Positions 9,890 to 18,635 of a DNA stretch of 22,500 nt are shown one piece after another. A program made the translations under genes and the position numbers. Each line of letters opens with the position of its first letter. Positions within the stretch are counted from its first letter, which is position 1. Source of the stretch: Oppiella nova. Lineage: Eukaryota > Arthropoda > Arachnida > Sarcoptiformes > Oppiidae. The notes beneath the pieces were generated by a model. It worked only from the letters and a program-made list of their open reading frames with translations. It was not told the origin of the DNA and made no database searches. The stretch covers positions 1-22,500 of the forward strand of contig CAJPVJ010000530.1 in the NCBI GenBank assembly GCA_905397405.1, written 5' to 3'.

Positions 9890-10069
9890 AAGTCAGTGAG
9901 AGTTCAGTCTCTCATATAAAATAAAGTTAAATAAAGAAAAAATAAAATAAAAACATAAGAAAGAGGTACACCATTATCGACATCAAAAAGAATTTAATCC
10001 CCGGGGTTATAGAAATGCAGTGTATTTGCAATGGAGTTGCGAGATGTCGGCGCTTACATCATAACAAAT

Positions 10070-10072
<3 letters not shown>
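9888..10072. other. AT-rich spacer
   Basis: Short spacer between two arrays of opposite orientation. A GC-richer spot near 10000-10055 includes a GTAAGC donor-like site on the minus strand but no acceptor. No gene is seen. Confidence 0.4.

Positions 10073-10113
<41 letters not shown>
10073..10113 (+). repeat. (GA)n microsatellite
   Basis: Perfect AG tract of about 20 units, among the longest in the window. Confidence 0.97.
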
Positions 10114-10117
<4 letters not shown>

Positions 10118-10352
10118 AACCAGTGCATCACAACAACAAAAATGTCATGAAATGTGATTTTTCCCACGTTCTCCAAACTCTAACGTACAGTATATATAAA
10201 CGTGTAAGGGATGAGCAAGCTTAAATTTTTATGACTTAAAAATACAGCTATAAATATATTTAATACATAATTTATATACAGTATATGTATAATATTAGAC
10301 TCAATTAACCTGCATATGTATGTGTGTGTGTCTGCAATAAAAAGGCGAAACA
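10114..10352. other. AT-rich spacer with two TACAGTA copies
   Basis: TACAGTA occurs at 10186 and 10277; a short (TG)n run is at 10321-10331. No gene is seen. Confidence 0.4.
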
Positions 10353-10358
10353 ACTCAC

Positions 10359-10543
10359 GACTTACACAATGTTTTTTGAGCCGAGAATAGAGTTAAACAT
10401 AAAATAAATAAATAGAGAGAGAAGTCTCCTCTGAGTGGCAATGCATGGCAACAGTGCTCTCTAAACAATATTCTGTATACAACGCTATCACTACTCCTAT
10501 TGTAAACTAAACCTCTTCTCCGATCACTGGAAAACTTTTTCAT
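10359..10543 (-). CDS. candidate first coding exon with hydrophobic segment
   Basis: The minus-strand ORF begins at an ATG (G at -3) and is open for 61 codons plus 2 nt to a GTGAGT donor; without splicing it would stop at 10355. The N-terminus is basic (Met-Lys-Lys-Phe, then Asp-Arg-Arg-Arg), and a hydrophobic stretch of about 16 residues (41-56, Phe-Ser-Leu-Tyr-Leu-Phe-Ile ... Phe-Ser-Ala) could act as a signal anchor or internal signal sequence. A second donor, GTAAGT, lies 7 nt earlier (exon end 10366), but using it shifts the downstream frame to a stop. With the GTGAGT donor the phase fits the microexon at 8905-8937. The frame is also open upstream through the TC array to a stop at 10583-10585. 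It is unrecognised; composition (about 42% GC) is above background. Confidence 0.25.
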
Positions 10544-10560
10544 AGCCTTATCCCTCAGCA

Positions 10561-10582
10561 GCTCTCTCTCTCTCTCTCTCTC
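10561..10582 (-). repeat. (TC)n microsatellite
   Basis: Perfect CT tract of 11 units, directly upstream (minus-strand sense) of the candidate first exon. Confidence 0.93.
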
Positions 10583-10876
10583 TTAGTTCAACAAATTACT
10601 GGTATTTATGAGAAGAGAAAATTTAATTATAAAACGATTTATAAAAAAAATTATATAAAAATACAACACAAAAAAAGTTTTATAATTGTATGGAAGGAGA
10701 AAAATAGAGAATTTTTAAATAAGTCTATTCTGGCGTTAAATGGAAAATAAAGGGAATATAAATAATAGGCATAAAAATCGCTTCATAAGAATTGAATATC
10801 GAGTCGAAAAGTTCTTTCTTAAGCATAAAATATATACTTTTTTTCACTCATATATATATTAAGAGTGTTATAAGTC
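10583..10876. other. AT-rich spacer
   Basis: AT-rich, A-run-rich DNA between arrays. I see nothing supportable. Confidence 0.5.
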
Positions 10877-10885
10877 GAGAGAGAG

Positions 10886-10937
<52 letters not shown>

Positions 10938-10939
10938 CG
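10877..10939 (+). repeat. compound (GA)n-(GAAA)n-(GA)n microsatellite
   Basis: GA units, then about four GAAA units (10886-10902), then GA again with a further AAA interruption. Frames through it on both strands (Arg-Glu-Lys or Ser-Leu-Phe runs) are repeat translations. Confidence 0.95.
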
Positions 10940-11070
10940 AGGAATGGATTGAATGGGAGAGCGAGTGGAGAGCCCATAGAAACAGAGATAGACTGTTGGA
11001 GAGACTGATAGAAAAGTATATATATTTTAATATAAAAAGGAGGTAACCTTGAAATGCACGGCACATAGGC

Positions 11071-11397
11071 TTAGGTGGTGTTCGGGAGCATTGGCCCAAA
11101 CATTGCATTTCGTAATCGAGAGAGAGAGGCAGGTATGGAGTGGTAGTGTATAACCATTTTGGCGTTCCCGTCACGTATATGTATTATGACGTTCCCAAAG
11201 CGAGCATATCTTAATGGTCTCCACTGTTTCTCCCATTCTCTCTCATTCTCTCCCGCATTCTCTCTCACACTTCTATCACTCGTCTCTCTCCCCTCCCTCT
11301 CCAACAGCTCTCCCATACACTCCCAGTCTGACTGTCTTTCTGTGATTGTAAGACATGGGATGTATTGCGAAACCAAACGACTGCACAATTGCGACAT
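11071..11397 (-). CDS. 108-codon ORF, unknown product
   Basis: The second longest ATG-initiated ORF, in a balanced-composition patch. It opens Met-Ser-Gln-Leu-Cys and is Glu/Arg-rich in the middle (about residues 34-60) because the DNA there is a degenerate GA-rich tract (11228-11340, TC on the plus strand). The last 45 residues (from about Arg-Pro-Leu-Arg-Tyr) are more protein-like. There is no signal peptide, membrane segment or family I recognise. A good plus-strand exon candidate (11308-11347) overlaps it antisense. The purine-rich composition alone could keep this frame open, so confidence is low. Confidence 0.15.
   Translation of the reverse strand: MSQLCSRLVSQYIPCLTITERQSDWECMGELLEREGRETSDRSVRENAGENEREWEKQWRPLRYARFGNVIIHIRDGNAKMVIHYHSIPASLSRLRNAMFGPMLPNTT
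11308..11347 (+). CDS. candidate 40-nt plus-strand exon
   Basis: Preceded by a very strong polypyrimidine tract (from about 11226) ending CCAACAG and followed by a GTAAGA donor. One frame is open: 1 nt, then 13 codons (Ser-Pro-Ile-His-Ser-Gln-Ser-Asp-Cys-Leu-Ser-Val-Ile), exit phase 0. The degenerate TC tract upstream may mimic a polypyrimidine tract by chance. No partner exon with a clear phase match was found. Confidence 0.2.
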
Positions 11398-11669
11398 CAG
11401 TCTCGGAGTATTGAATTCAATTGCATATAATGGTTAGTGTGCGCCGAGAGCACAGGTAGACACAGGTCTAGTGCCTCGTATGGGTTGTATGGTTGCAATT
11501 GTATTCAATTGACTGATTTAATAGCCCCAGAAAACAAAAGTGCAAAATCTTGAGTACATTTCGTGTGCCTCTCAGTACATCTCATTTCACTGCAAACACT
11601 CTTTTTGCCGAAAATAAAGTATATATTTATTGAATGTATAGTCAGTAGAGTTTGGATCGAAATAAGCCA
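11348..11669. other. non-coding stretch
   Basis: Moderately balanced composition grading to AT-rich. No open block with splice sites, no repeat and no RNA gene seen. Confidence 0.4.
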
Positions 11670-11945
11670 ATGCTGTACACAATCATTATTATTTGTATCA
11701 TTAGTCTTGTAAAACGCTGTGAGCCATCACTTGTGCTCTCTCTCTCTCTCCCTATCTCTCTCTCTCTCTCTCTCTCTCATATACCTGGCTGTCTATATCT
11801 AATACGAGGTGATGTGAGCACTGGATGTGTACTGACGGGCACAGCCATAACGGTTCAGTTCAAGGGCGGACACCTATCAAATATCACACAAGTCCTGTCA
11901 AAACGTACGGCAAACTCGTATAATATAATGGCAAATCAAACCTAA
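11670..11945 (+). CDS. 91-codon ORF with signal-peptide-like start
   Basis: From an ATG (C at -3, a weak context) the frame runs to TAA. Residues 1-13 (Met-Leu-Tyr-Thr then Ile/Cys/Leu) look like a short signal peptide. Residues 27-42 are Leu-Ser/Pro repeats contributed by the TC array at 11735-11778. Residues 43-91 are a more ordinary sequence of near 45% GC, with a potential N-glycosylation site (Asn-Ile-Thr). The in-frame microsatellite is a warning: either the array expanded inside a gene, or the two halves are unrelated. No family is recognised. Confidence 0.2.
   Translation: MLYTIIIICIISLVKRCEPSLVLSLSLPISLSLSLSHIPGCLYLIRGDVSTGCVLTGTAITVQFKGGHLSNITQVLSKRTANSYNIMANQT
11735..11778 (-). 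repeat. (TC)n microsatellite, interrupted
   Basis: CT tract with CCTAT interruption near 11750-11755, about 20 units overall. Confidence 0.95.
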
Positions 11946-12430
11946 CAAATAATGGCCAATAACTATATGTGTAATAAACTAATGTATGTGCTATATATGC
12001 CATACCCACAGCTCTCATACATATTGTGTGCCGCAACACAAGGCATTCAATATAAAACACAAACTTATTGTCTCTCATATTATGTGCACCTTTTTCGTAG
12101 CAAAAAAGTTTTTATTGTGTTTAATTGAAACGTATGGCTCACATATAGGTAATGAAAAGTGAAAATCGAGACAAAAAAGCTACCCGTGCTGTGGCGATAG
12201 CGACAGTATACATACGATTACATAATAATAGCACTGAATATAATCTTTTCGCTTAATTAACGCCAAATCGGAGCCAAAGAAATCACGAGACATACGCTGA
12301 CGAAACACATATACAAAGTATCATACAAGTGCTATAATGGGAGGCCATGTAATTTCCCAAGGTGAACTATATTGTCGTCAGTCAGTCAGCACCGGTTACC
12401 CTATCAGTCTGTCCAACATATTTCGATACG
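11946..12430. other. non-coding stretch, moderately balanced
   Basis: Contains a triple GTCA run (12376-12387) and scattered GC-richer words, but no open frame of note and no splice-flanked block. Confidence 0.4.
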
Positions 12431-12458
12431 GTATTAGTTATACACTATAACCTAATAC
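12431..12458. other. short imperfect hairpin
   Basis: GTATTAG-TTATA and its complement TATAA(C)CTAATAC pair as a 12-bp stem with a single-base bulge and a CAC loop. It lies about 100 bp outside the large inverted repeat. Too small for a miRNA precursor; function unknown. Confidence 0.5.
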
Positions 12459-12552
12459 TTTGACGACTAATACGAGTTTATTAACTATTTTTTATTCTCG
12501 CGACTCTCAGACTATCTTATCGTCTGATCGTTATTAACATTAAAAAGTTAAG

Positions 12553-12570
12553 TCTCTCTCTCTCTCTCTC
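12553..12570 (-). repeat. (TC)n at the outer end of the left inverted-repeat arm
   Basis: Nine TC units. The matching right-arm end has six GA units (14189-14200), so the inverted duplication ends inside, or was seeded at, the microsatellite. Confidence 0.9.
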
Positions 12571-12674
12571 TTATTCTCTGAAAAATATCTATTGTAGACA
12601 TAATAATCTGATTTTAATAGGAATTTAATTGTAATTTTTTTGTTGCAAAAATATCTACACTTATTAGGAACAAA
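12559..12674 (+). repeat. left arm, outer part, of a long inverted repeat
   Basis: These 116 bases are the exact reverse complement of 14085-14200, including a run of seven Ts matched by seven As. The inner part of the same arm continues at 13376 after a 701-bp interruption. Complete identity in AT-rich DNA points to a recent duplication or to ongoing gene conversion. Confidence 0.95.
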
Positions 12675-13375
12675 GGATTTGAATGTAAAAACTAAATCCG
12701 GTTTAAAACTACAAAAATTGTGCGTTTCATATGTAATTGATGTGTAAAAAGTACACAGTTGATTATGAAATCAATGCTATCATGTATATACAACAAATGC
12801 AAACATTTTCTAATGAGTGAGACAAATATTTTATAAAAAAAAAGTTTCCAACATTAATTTAATATAAAAATAGTATTACAGTACTTATGTTATTACTTGA
12901 AACCTTGATATTTTTATTATTATAACCACACACGAGACACTTATAAATATTATATAAGAAAATATAGTAATTAAATTAATATAATTTCTATTTCTAATAT
13001 CATACGACATGAAAATCACACAAATTTCATAACCAAATACATGATATATAGCCACCATACATCTTAATTTAAATAACTTATGAAAACATTCCTATGCACC
13101 GAAAAATAGTACCAAATCTACGGCTAATTTTATGCCAAAGATATAAATTAGAGATACAGTACAGAGAGACAGACAGAGAAAGACAAACAAAAAATATGAA
13201 TAATTTAAAAATAAAGTGTTATATTTTATTTACGGCTAAAACTTGTCGGAATATATTAATACACTTTTTCAGTACAAACGTCTGGATGCGACTCTGAAAA
13301 AGACTACTGAATTAAATACGAGACAGTAATATAACAAAAATAAAACACACTTTTATTTTACATTAAATATCATTC
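12675..13375. other. 701-bp segment splitting the left arm
   Basis: Present in the left arm and absent from the right, where the two homologous parts are joined with one extra base (A at 14084). There is no target-site duplication, no convincing terminal inverted repeat and no GT-AG boundary, so it is neither a clean transposon insertion nor an intron lost by splicing. A junction with a 1-base filler fits a deletion from the right arm repaired by end joining, or a non-canonical insertion in the left arm. It is AT-rich and holds two TACAGTA copies (12877, 13155) and the possible terminal exon at 13273. Confidence 0.8.
13273..13329 (+). CDS. candidate terminal exon, 18 codons
   Basis: Preceded by ACACTTTTTCAG, a strong acceptor, and open for 18 codons (Tyr-Lys-Arg-Leu-Asp-Ala-Thr-Leu-Lys-Lys ... 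Asn-Thr-Arg-Gln) to TAA, with AATAAA at 13339-13344. The short product would be basic and helix-prone. No upstream partner exon is identified; stop codons and AATAAA are common in such AT-rich DNA, so this may be chance. It lies wholly within the 701-bp segment. Confidence 0.18.
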   Translation, partial: YKRLDATLKKTTELNTRQ

Positions 13376-13510
13376 AACGCGAGTGAGTCTCTGGTGAATC
13401 GTATGAAACCTAGAGCTGAATTAATTTCGGAGTTGCAAATTAAAATAAAACTACAATTTTTAGTTTTTAATCTCGTCTAAAATATTTTGATGTTTTCATT
13501 TCAACATAAT
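13376..13510 (+). repeat. left arm, inner part, of the long inverted repeat
   Basis: 135 bases that are the reverse complement of 13949-14083 with a single substitution (near 13504/13956). Not low-complexity: it includes the mixed words GAGTGAGTCTCTGGTG and CGTATGAAACCTAGAGC. Confidence 0.95.
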
Positions 13511-13948
13511 ATTATTGTAAGAAGTTATATTGCGACAAACTTGGCTTTGTATTTCAATGTATACTTGGAAATCATCAGTTTATATCGTAAGACATAGTGA
13601 ATGAGTCGATAATATTATTCCCAAATTATATTTCAAATGAAAGTTATAAAACATAGATTTTACAATATTTTAAGTGTAATAAAAAATATTTTATTTCGAT
13701 TCGCAGGAATCACATCAATTTTTACACGTAATTCAACATTAAAACTGAATTAAACCCAAAACTTTAAATTAAATCATAAAAAACATAAACGAAAGGAAAC
13801 TTAATTTCTTGAGGGAAACCGATAATAAAAATATTTCATATAAAACATATAAAAAATTAAATCTTAAATTACTTCCCGATTGTGGGGATGATTTCGTAAT
13901 GAATGAATAAAATGCTTTTACTCGAGAAAAACAACAACAAAACTACAC
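13511..13948. other. 438-bp loop between the inverted-repeat arms
   Basis: Unique AT-rich sequence with no ORF of note. In a transcript it would form the loop of the hairpin. It contains no recognisable gene or terminal repeat. Confidence 0.7.
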
Positions 13949-14200
13949 ATTATGTGGAAATGAAAACATCAAAATATTTTAGACGAGATTAAAAACTAAA
14001 AATTGTAGTTTTATTTTAATTTGCAACTCCGAAATTAATTCAGCTCTAGGTTTCATACGATTCACCAGAGACTCACTCGCGTTATTTGTTCCTAATAAGT
14101 GTAGATATTTTTGCAACAAAAAAATTACAATTAAATTCCTATTAAAATCAGATTATTATGTCTACAATAGATATTTTTCAGAGAATAAGAGAGAGAGAGA
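13949..14200 (-). repeat. right arm of the long inverted repeat (uninterrupted)
   Basis: 252 contiguous bases. 13949-14083 pairs with 13376-13510, base 14084 is unpaired, and 14085-14200 pairs with 12559-12674. It ends in six GA units, then diverges at GGGGTTC. Confidence 0.95.
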
Positions 14201-14201
14201 G

Positions 14202-17042
14202 GGGTTCATTTTGATGTAATTTTATTTATAGCTCGCTGAATTTATGGTTAGTCGCATTGACACAATTGTGTGAATAATGTATAAAATTTTACTAGTATTT
14301 CACTATAAATTCCAGTGTATTTTGACGTAACCCTTGACACACATATTACATCTCATTCTCTGTATTTTAAAACAATTTTCGCGAAAATTTATACAATCAG
14401 TCAATAAATAAATAAATAAATAATTCCGAGAAGAGTTGTAATAACTTTGTGTTAAAAATACTTATGAATATAAAGTTGTTTGTAATTTGGCAAAAATGTT
14501 CTCATAATAAGTGACATAAAACTTGAAAACTTAAATATAAATTGTTGAAAAAAGTGAATAACTCGCTGAATATATTATACTGTTTACGTAAGTAGTTGTA
14601 GCGTAAACAACGAGACACCAGTTGCCCTGGTAGATTAGAATCTAATTATTTGTGTAATATATTTATTATTCACAATACAATTCACAGTGAAAATAATATT
14701 CGCATTAATCGTACGATGAATATAATCATCGCATAGAGAATAAGGGGTTTTCCTGACACACCATTTCATGGCATATAGTATTTCTATAGAAAAATTTCTT
14801 AAGGAAAATAATTTGCCAAAAATAGCGAATAACGTCATAATATTACTGTTAAAAACTTCATTATAATATAAATAAATAAAATAAATATAAATGGAAAGCA
14901 ATCTTCAGCCGTAAATGAGACGACTATATCACTAGAAGCGAGTAATAAAAGCATATTTCTTACTAATAATAATATGTTTGCCGAGAGTGTGTAAACGTAT
15001 AGAAAAATCTCTTTTTGTTGTCTCTCAAAGATATTAAAATTTTTAGGTATAAAAATATGCAAATTTATGCAAAAATATTAATTTACTTCTCGGGCAAGAA
15101 ATATATTTTCTTGAGGTTTAGTACTATTTGTACTTTCATTTCAATAGGCGAGTGACGACTATACGTATGCGTCGACAGTACACAGGGATAAGGGCTTTCT
15201 CTCTATCGGGTATTCAACAGTTATTTACGATTTATATGTATTAATAATAATAATAATGATAAGCGAATGAAAGGGAAAGGCAGCGCAAAATACATACGAT
15301 TACTAACAGAGAATAGGAATAATAAGAATCGGAAAATAAAAGAAAAGCAAAAATTAGATGAAAGTTAGGGCTGAGAGGAAAGAGTGGAGACAAATACTAT
15401 AAGAAAAGACCAAATTATATGAGTGTATAACACAAATAATAGTCCAGTCTTTTGCTATTTATTACATTTTTTGGTCAATCGATGGACACTATAAATAAAA
15501 GTAAAATGAAAAAACTATATCAAACAATAAGTGATTGAATTGTCGACACAAAAATATATCAATTTTCTGTATTTTCATTTTGCACTCAATTTCGCTATAC
15601 ATTAGAGAGTATATGCGAGTCGTAAACCATATGAGACATAAAAACAACACAATAAATCTCATTGTATTTTATTTTGATTGAGAATAACTGACAATACTGT
15701 GTATATACTGTTGAGTTTATTAATTAAAATCACAATTAATGCTTAAGAATTAATTGTTCGCGTATAACAACAAAACAATTCAAGATAATTGTCTTAATGG
15801 AAGTGGCGATAAAAAGTGTCGACAAAATAATAAGAAAATATTTATTATAACAAATGCATTCCGTAACAAAAAACAAAGTCCTAAAAATTTACATTTAATT
15901 ATAAATATTTTTCATGTTGCGACAGAATCCTTAATAAAATAGAGAATAATATTAAAACTCATTTTAATAGTGAATTGAATGGAAAGTAAACTTCAAGAAT
16001 ATATTAACAGACAAATTATTCTTATGAAACAAATTTCCGCAAAACAAAAATGTATATTAATTTTTATTTTTCAAAACTCACTCGTTTGAAATACTTATGT
16101 AAAAGCTTATGAAAACATACAATAAATTCTACATTCATTTCGCTTAATAATAATAATAATACAAATATAATACACAAAAAACTTCTCAAAACGTGTTCTC
16201 TATTCAAGTAAATGATTCATTGCAATGAATGGCGAAAATAAAAAAAAGTAAAAAACTTTCGCCAAACTATACAAACATATACTGAATATCATGTGAAAAG
16301 TAATGATAGAATTGTCATAAATTCTTCGCTATTATTCATATGAGAGAGAGAAACAACTAAAACACTAATGTCTTATAAACATCTCAATCATTAAGTAAAC
16401 AAATGAAAACATATGATAAACCTATTATGTATTAAACATTAATAAATATAATTGATTTTCTCTCTACTTCTTCATACTATTCGTAGACTTATTGATGGTA
16501 TGAATTGTTTCCTATTGCTAACCATCAGTGTATAAATACTCGCAATATCTAAATGTTTAATAATATAGTAAAAGTGTTTTTCATGGCATACAATATTACA
16601 ACAAAACATTATGCGAATTAAATAACAAAATAATGTAAAATATTAAATAAAAATCTCAGACATTGTTAACAGTAGAGAGAAAGGGAGAGAAAAGTTTTGG
16701 AGATAAGAAAGCAATATAAGAGCAAAATATAAGTAATATATTAATAGTGAAAATTGTCTGAAGAATCGCAACAAAACATTAATAAATAAGGAGAGACTGT
16801 TTGATACGGATTTTCTGCAAAACATAACATTTTAGATGAAAATCTTATAATAAGAAAGACTCGAAAAATGGGGTAAATATGAGAGATATGAGGTTCACAA
16901 CAAATTGTATATAATACTCACACTCTGTATAAATATATTAATAATGATTCGCTTGAATAATATTCAAAATAAACTTCCGAGTATAATAGATATTAAATAA
17001 ATATTCATCAAATATAATATGCATTAAAATTAATATTTTTTG

Positions 17043-17046
<4 letters not shown>
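14202..17046. other. AT-rich stretch without long GA arrays
   Basis: 2.8 kb with no GA/TC array of 10 units or more, the longest such gap apart from one of similar size near the start. It has short (AATA)n at 14403-14423 and (TAA)n at 15242-15256 and 16145-16160. A 7-bp inverted repeat with a 21-nt loop lies at 16493-16527. The short frames on both strands are AT-rich and show no coding character or splice context. No gene is supported. Confidence 0.6.

Positions 17047-17074
<28 letters not shown>
17047..17074 (+). repeat. (GA)n microsatellite
   Basis: Perfect tract of about 14 units. Confidence 0.96.
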
Positions 17075-17576
17075 CTCTTTTAAGACAGATGTTGGACTTA
17101 TACAGTGTTGAATAAAAGTGATGTGTATTTATTAATATATATATAATATATTTTTATAGCTCGTAGAAAATTATGAATATATGGACTCAATATACAGTAT
17201 AGTGTTATGTGTTGTTTGGAGTGAAGTCTTGATATGTGAAGAATGTTTGGTTTGTGTGGTTAGACAGTATGTAAGAGAGATAGCAATAGTAGACAAGCAA
17301 TACATAAATACATAAATAATAAGTGTATGCATAACACACCCAACACTCGCATACAAACTATAAACTAGAGTCAAAAAATTGACTGCTCGTCAACCCTCTG
17401 CCCAATTTGGCAGACAGTCTGATAGCAAGACGTATAGAGAATATGCTAAATGCAAACACAGAGAATATTTCTATGAGTTATTCAATATAAACAAAACACA
17501 AAATCAAATCAACTCAACACAACAGAGGAGAGACAGGGAATCGATAATAAGTCAAAAAAGACTATGAGTTTTGCTT
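17075..17576. other. AT-rich stretch with a weak plus-strand frame
   Basis: An alternating TA tract lies at 17130-17152 and TACAGTA at 17193. A plus-strand frame open over 17379-17567 lacks an ATG near its start (TTG only) and reads as a polar Gln/Arg/Asn-rich sequence; I cannot support it as a gene. Its first bases lie in a small inverted repeat (AGTCAA and TTGACT). Confidence 0.35.
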
Positions 17577-18480
17577 AACGTTTACTTCAGATAATCATAT
17601 TTTCTATGAGATTATTATTGGCACTCAATAGGAGTGATGATAGGCTCTAAGGTTTCACATCACATGTCAGGTAACGGGCCGTCAAAATGAATAGACAATT
17701 GACCGGTCCTTTTGAATACACGGCTTTCCAATGGCTAGTCTTATAACTTATTTACAGCACATATACCACACTATTTGAGACCATAACTAAAGTTTTTATG
17801 GGTCGCTAACTATGAATGATAGGCCAACAAAATTAGTTGATTGGCGTTACATCTAATGACACCAAACTCTGCGAACATCGCCAGACGCGTGCCAACCCTC
17901 AGACGAGGGCACCGGTATGTTGTGTGTGTGAGAGATACAAGAATATACAGGAATAAGTTGAATCAAAAGGGAAAGGGAGAGAGAGAGAGACCCAAAATAG
18001 CCAAAAGTAATAAAAATTATTATGACATGAATCAAGTCTGAGTTGAGCTGAATAATTGACGCCCTGTGCCCGACACACAGGCATTGGGAGGGCTGACACC
18101 ATGTGATGGAGAGAATGGAGGAATACGTAGGGATTCTGTCAATGGATTCACAGATAGATTGTGTGTATATATTACGAGCACTTGTATTATAGCGACAAAA
18201 CACGCAAATACTTGTATCACAAATCTGTGCATAATATGTGGTATTGCTATTAGAAATGCATTACTTTCTACATATGTGTCGGTGCCGTACAAACAAACTC
18301 CGCAGACTTGAGGTGATATTTCGTGATCATATTAATTAGCCATCCCTTCCCTTGCCATCCATGGCTAGTGTTGTTTAAGGCACAGACAGTCACTGCACCA
18401 GAATATACGACAAACTCATAAATGATAGAAAATGTTTGGCCGGGCTTTCACTCTCCCTGGCCTCGACTTGCGATCGTTTT
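17577..18480. other. block of balanced composition, gene content unresolved
   Basis: About 900 bp with clearly higher GC and less A-run and GA bias than its flanks. Both strands have moderately long open frames (minus about 17853-18203; plus about 18060-18311, stop-bounded, no ATG near the start). On the plus strand an ATG at 17856 opens a 19-codon frame running into a GTATGT donor near 17912, which would suit a first exon. On the minus strand a pyrimidine-rich lead-in precedes a 14-codon frame ending at 17853. The two readings conflict and neither product is recognised. An old repeat or regulatory block is equally possible. Confidence 0.35.
17977..17990 (+). repeat. short (GA)n tract
   Basis: Seven GA units inside the balanced-composition block. 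Confidence 0.85.
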
Positions 18481-18635
18481 AGAAGTAAATATATAATTTA
18501 TATAACATTTTATACGATAAATAAACACAAATTACAAATAATTAATGTCCCTAATTTTTTGCAACACTTTTTTGTAATAACAGTATTGCGATTACAATCA
18601 ATTGATTGCATTCTATGATTGCATGAGTTGGCGAT

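Noticed and set aside
12675-13375. 701-bp segment as a DNA transposon
   Set aside because: Weak similarity between its ends (GAATGTAAAA-like words) is not a proper terminal inverted repeat, and there is no target-site duplication.
14403-14423. (AATA)n tract as a possible telomere-like or satellite repeat
   Set aside because: Only five units, an ordinary AT-rich microsatellite; no TTAGG or TTAGGG arrays are present anywhere.
17379-17567. Plus-strand polar frame as a gene
   Set aside because: It has no ATG near the start, no acceptor and no recognisable domain; its length is within what chance allows in this patch.
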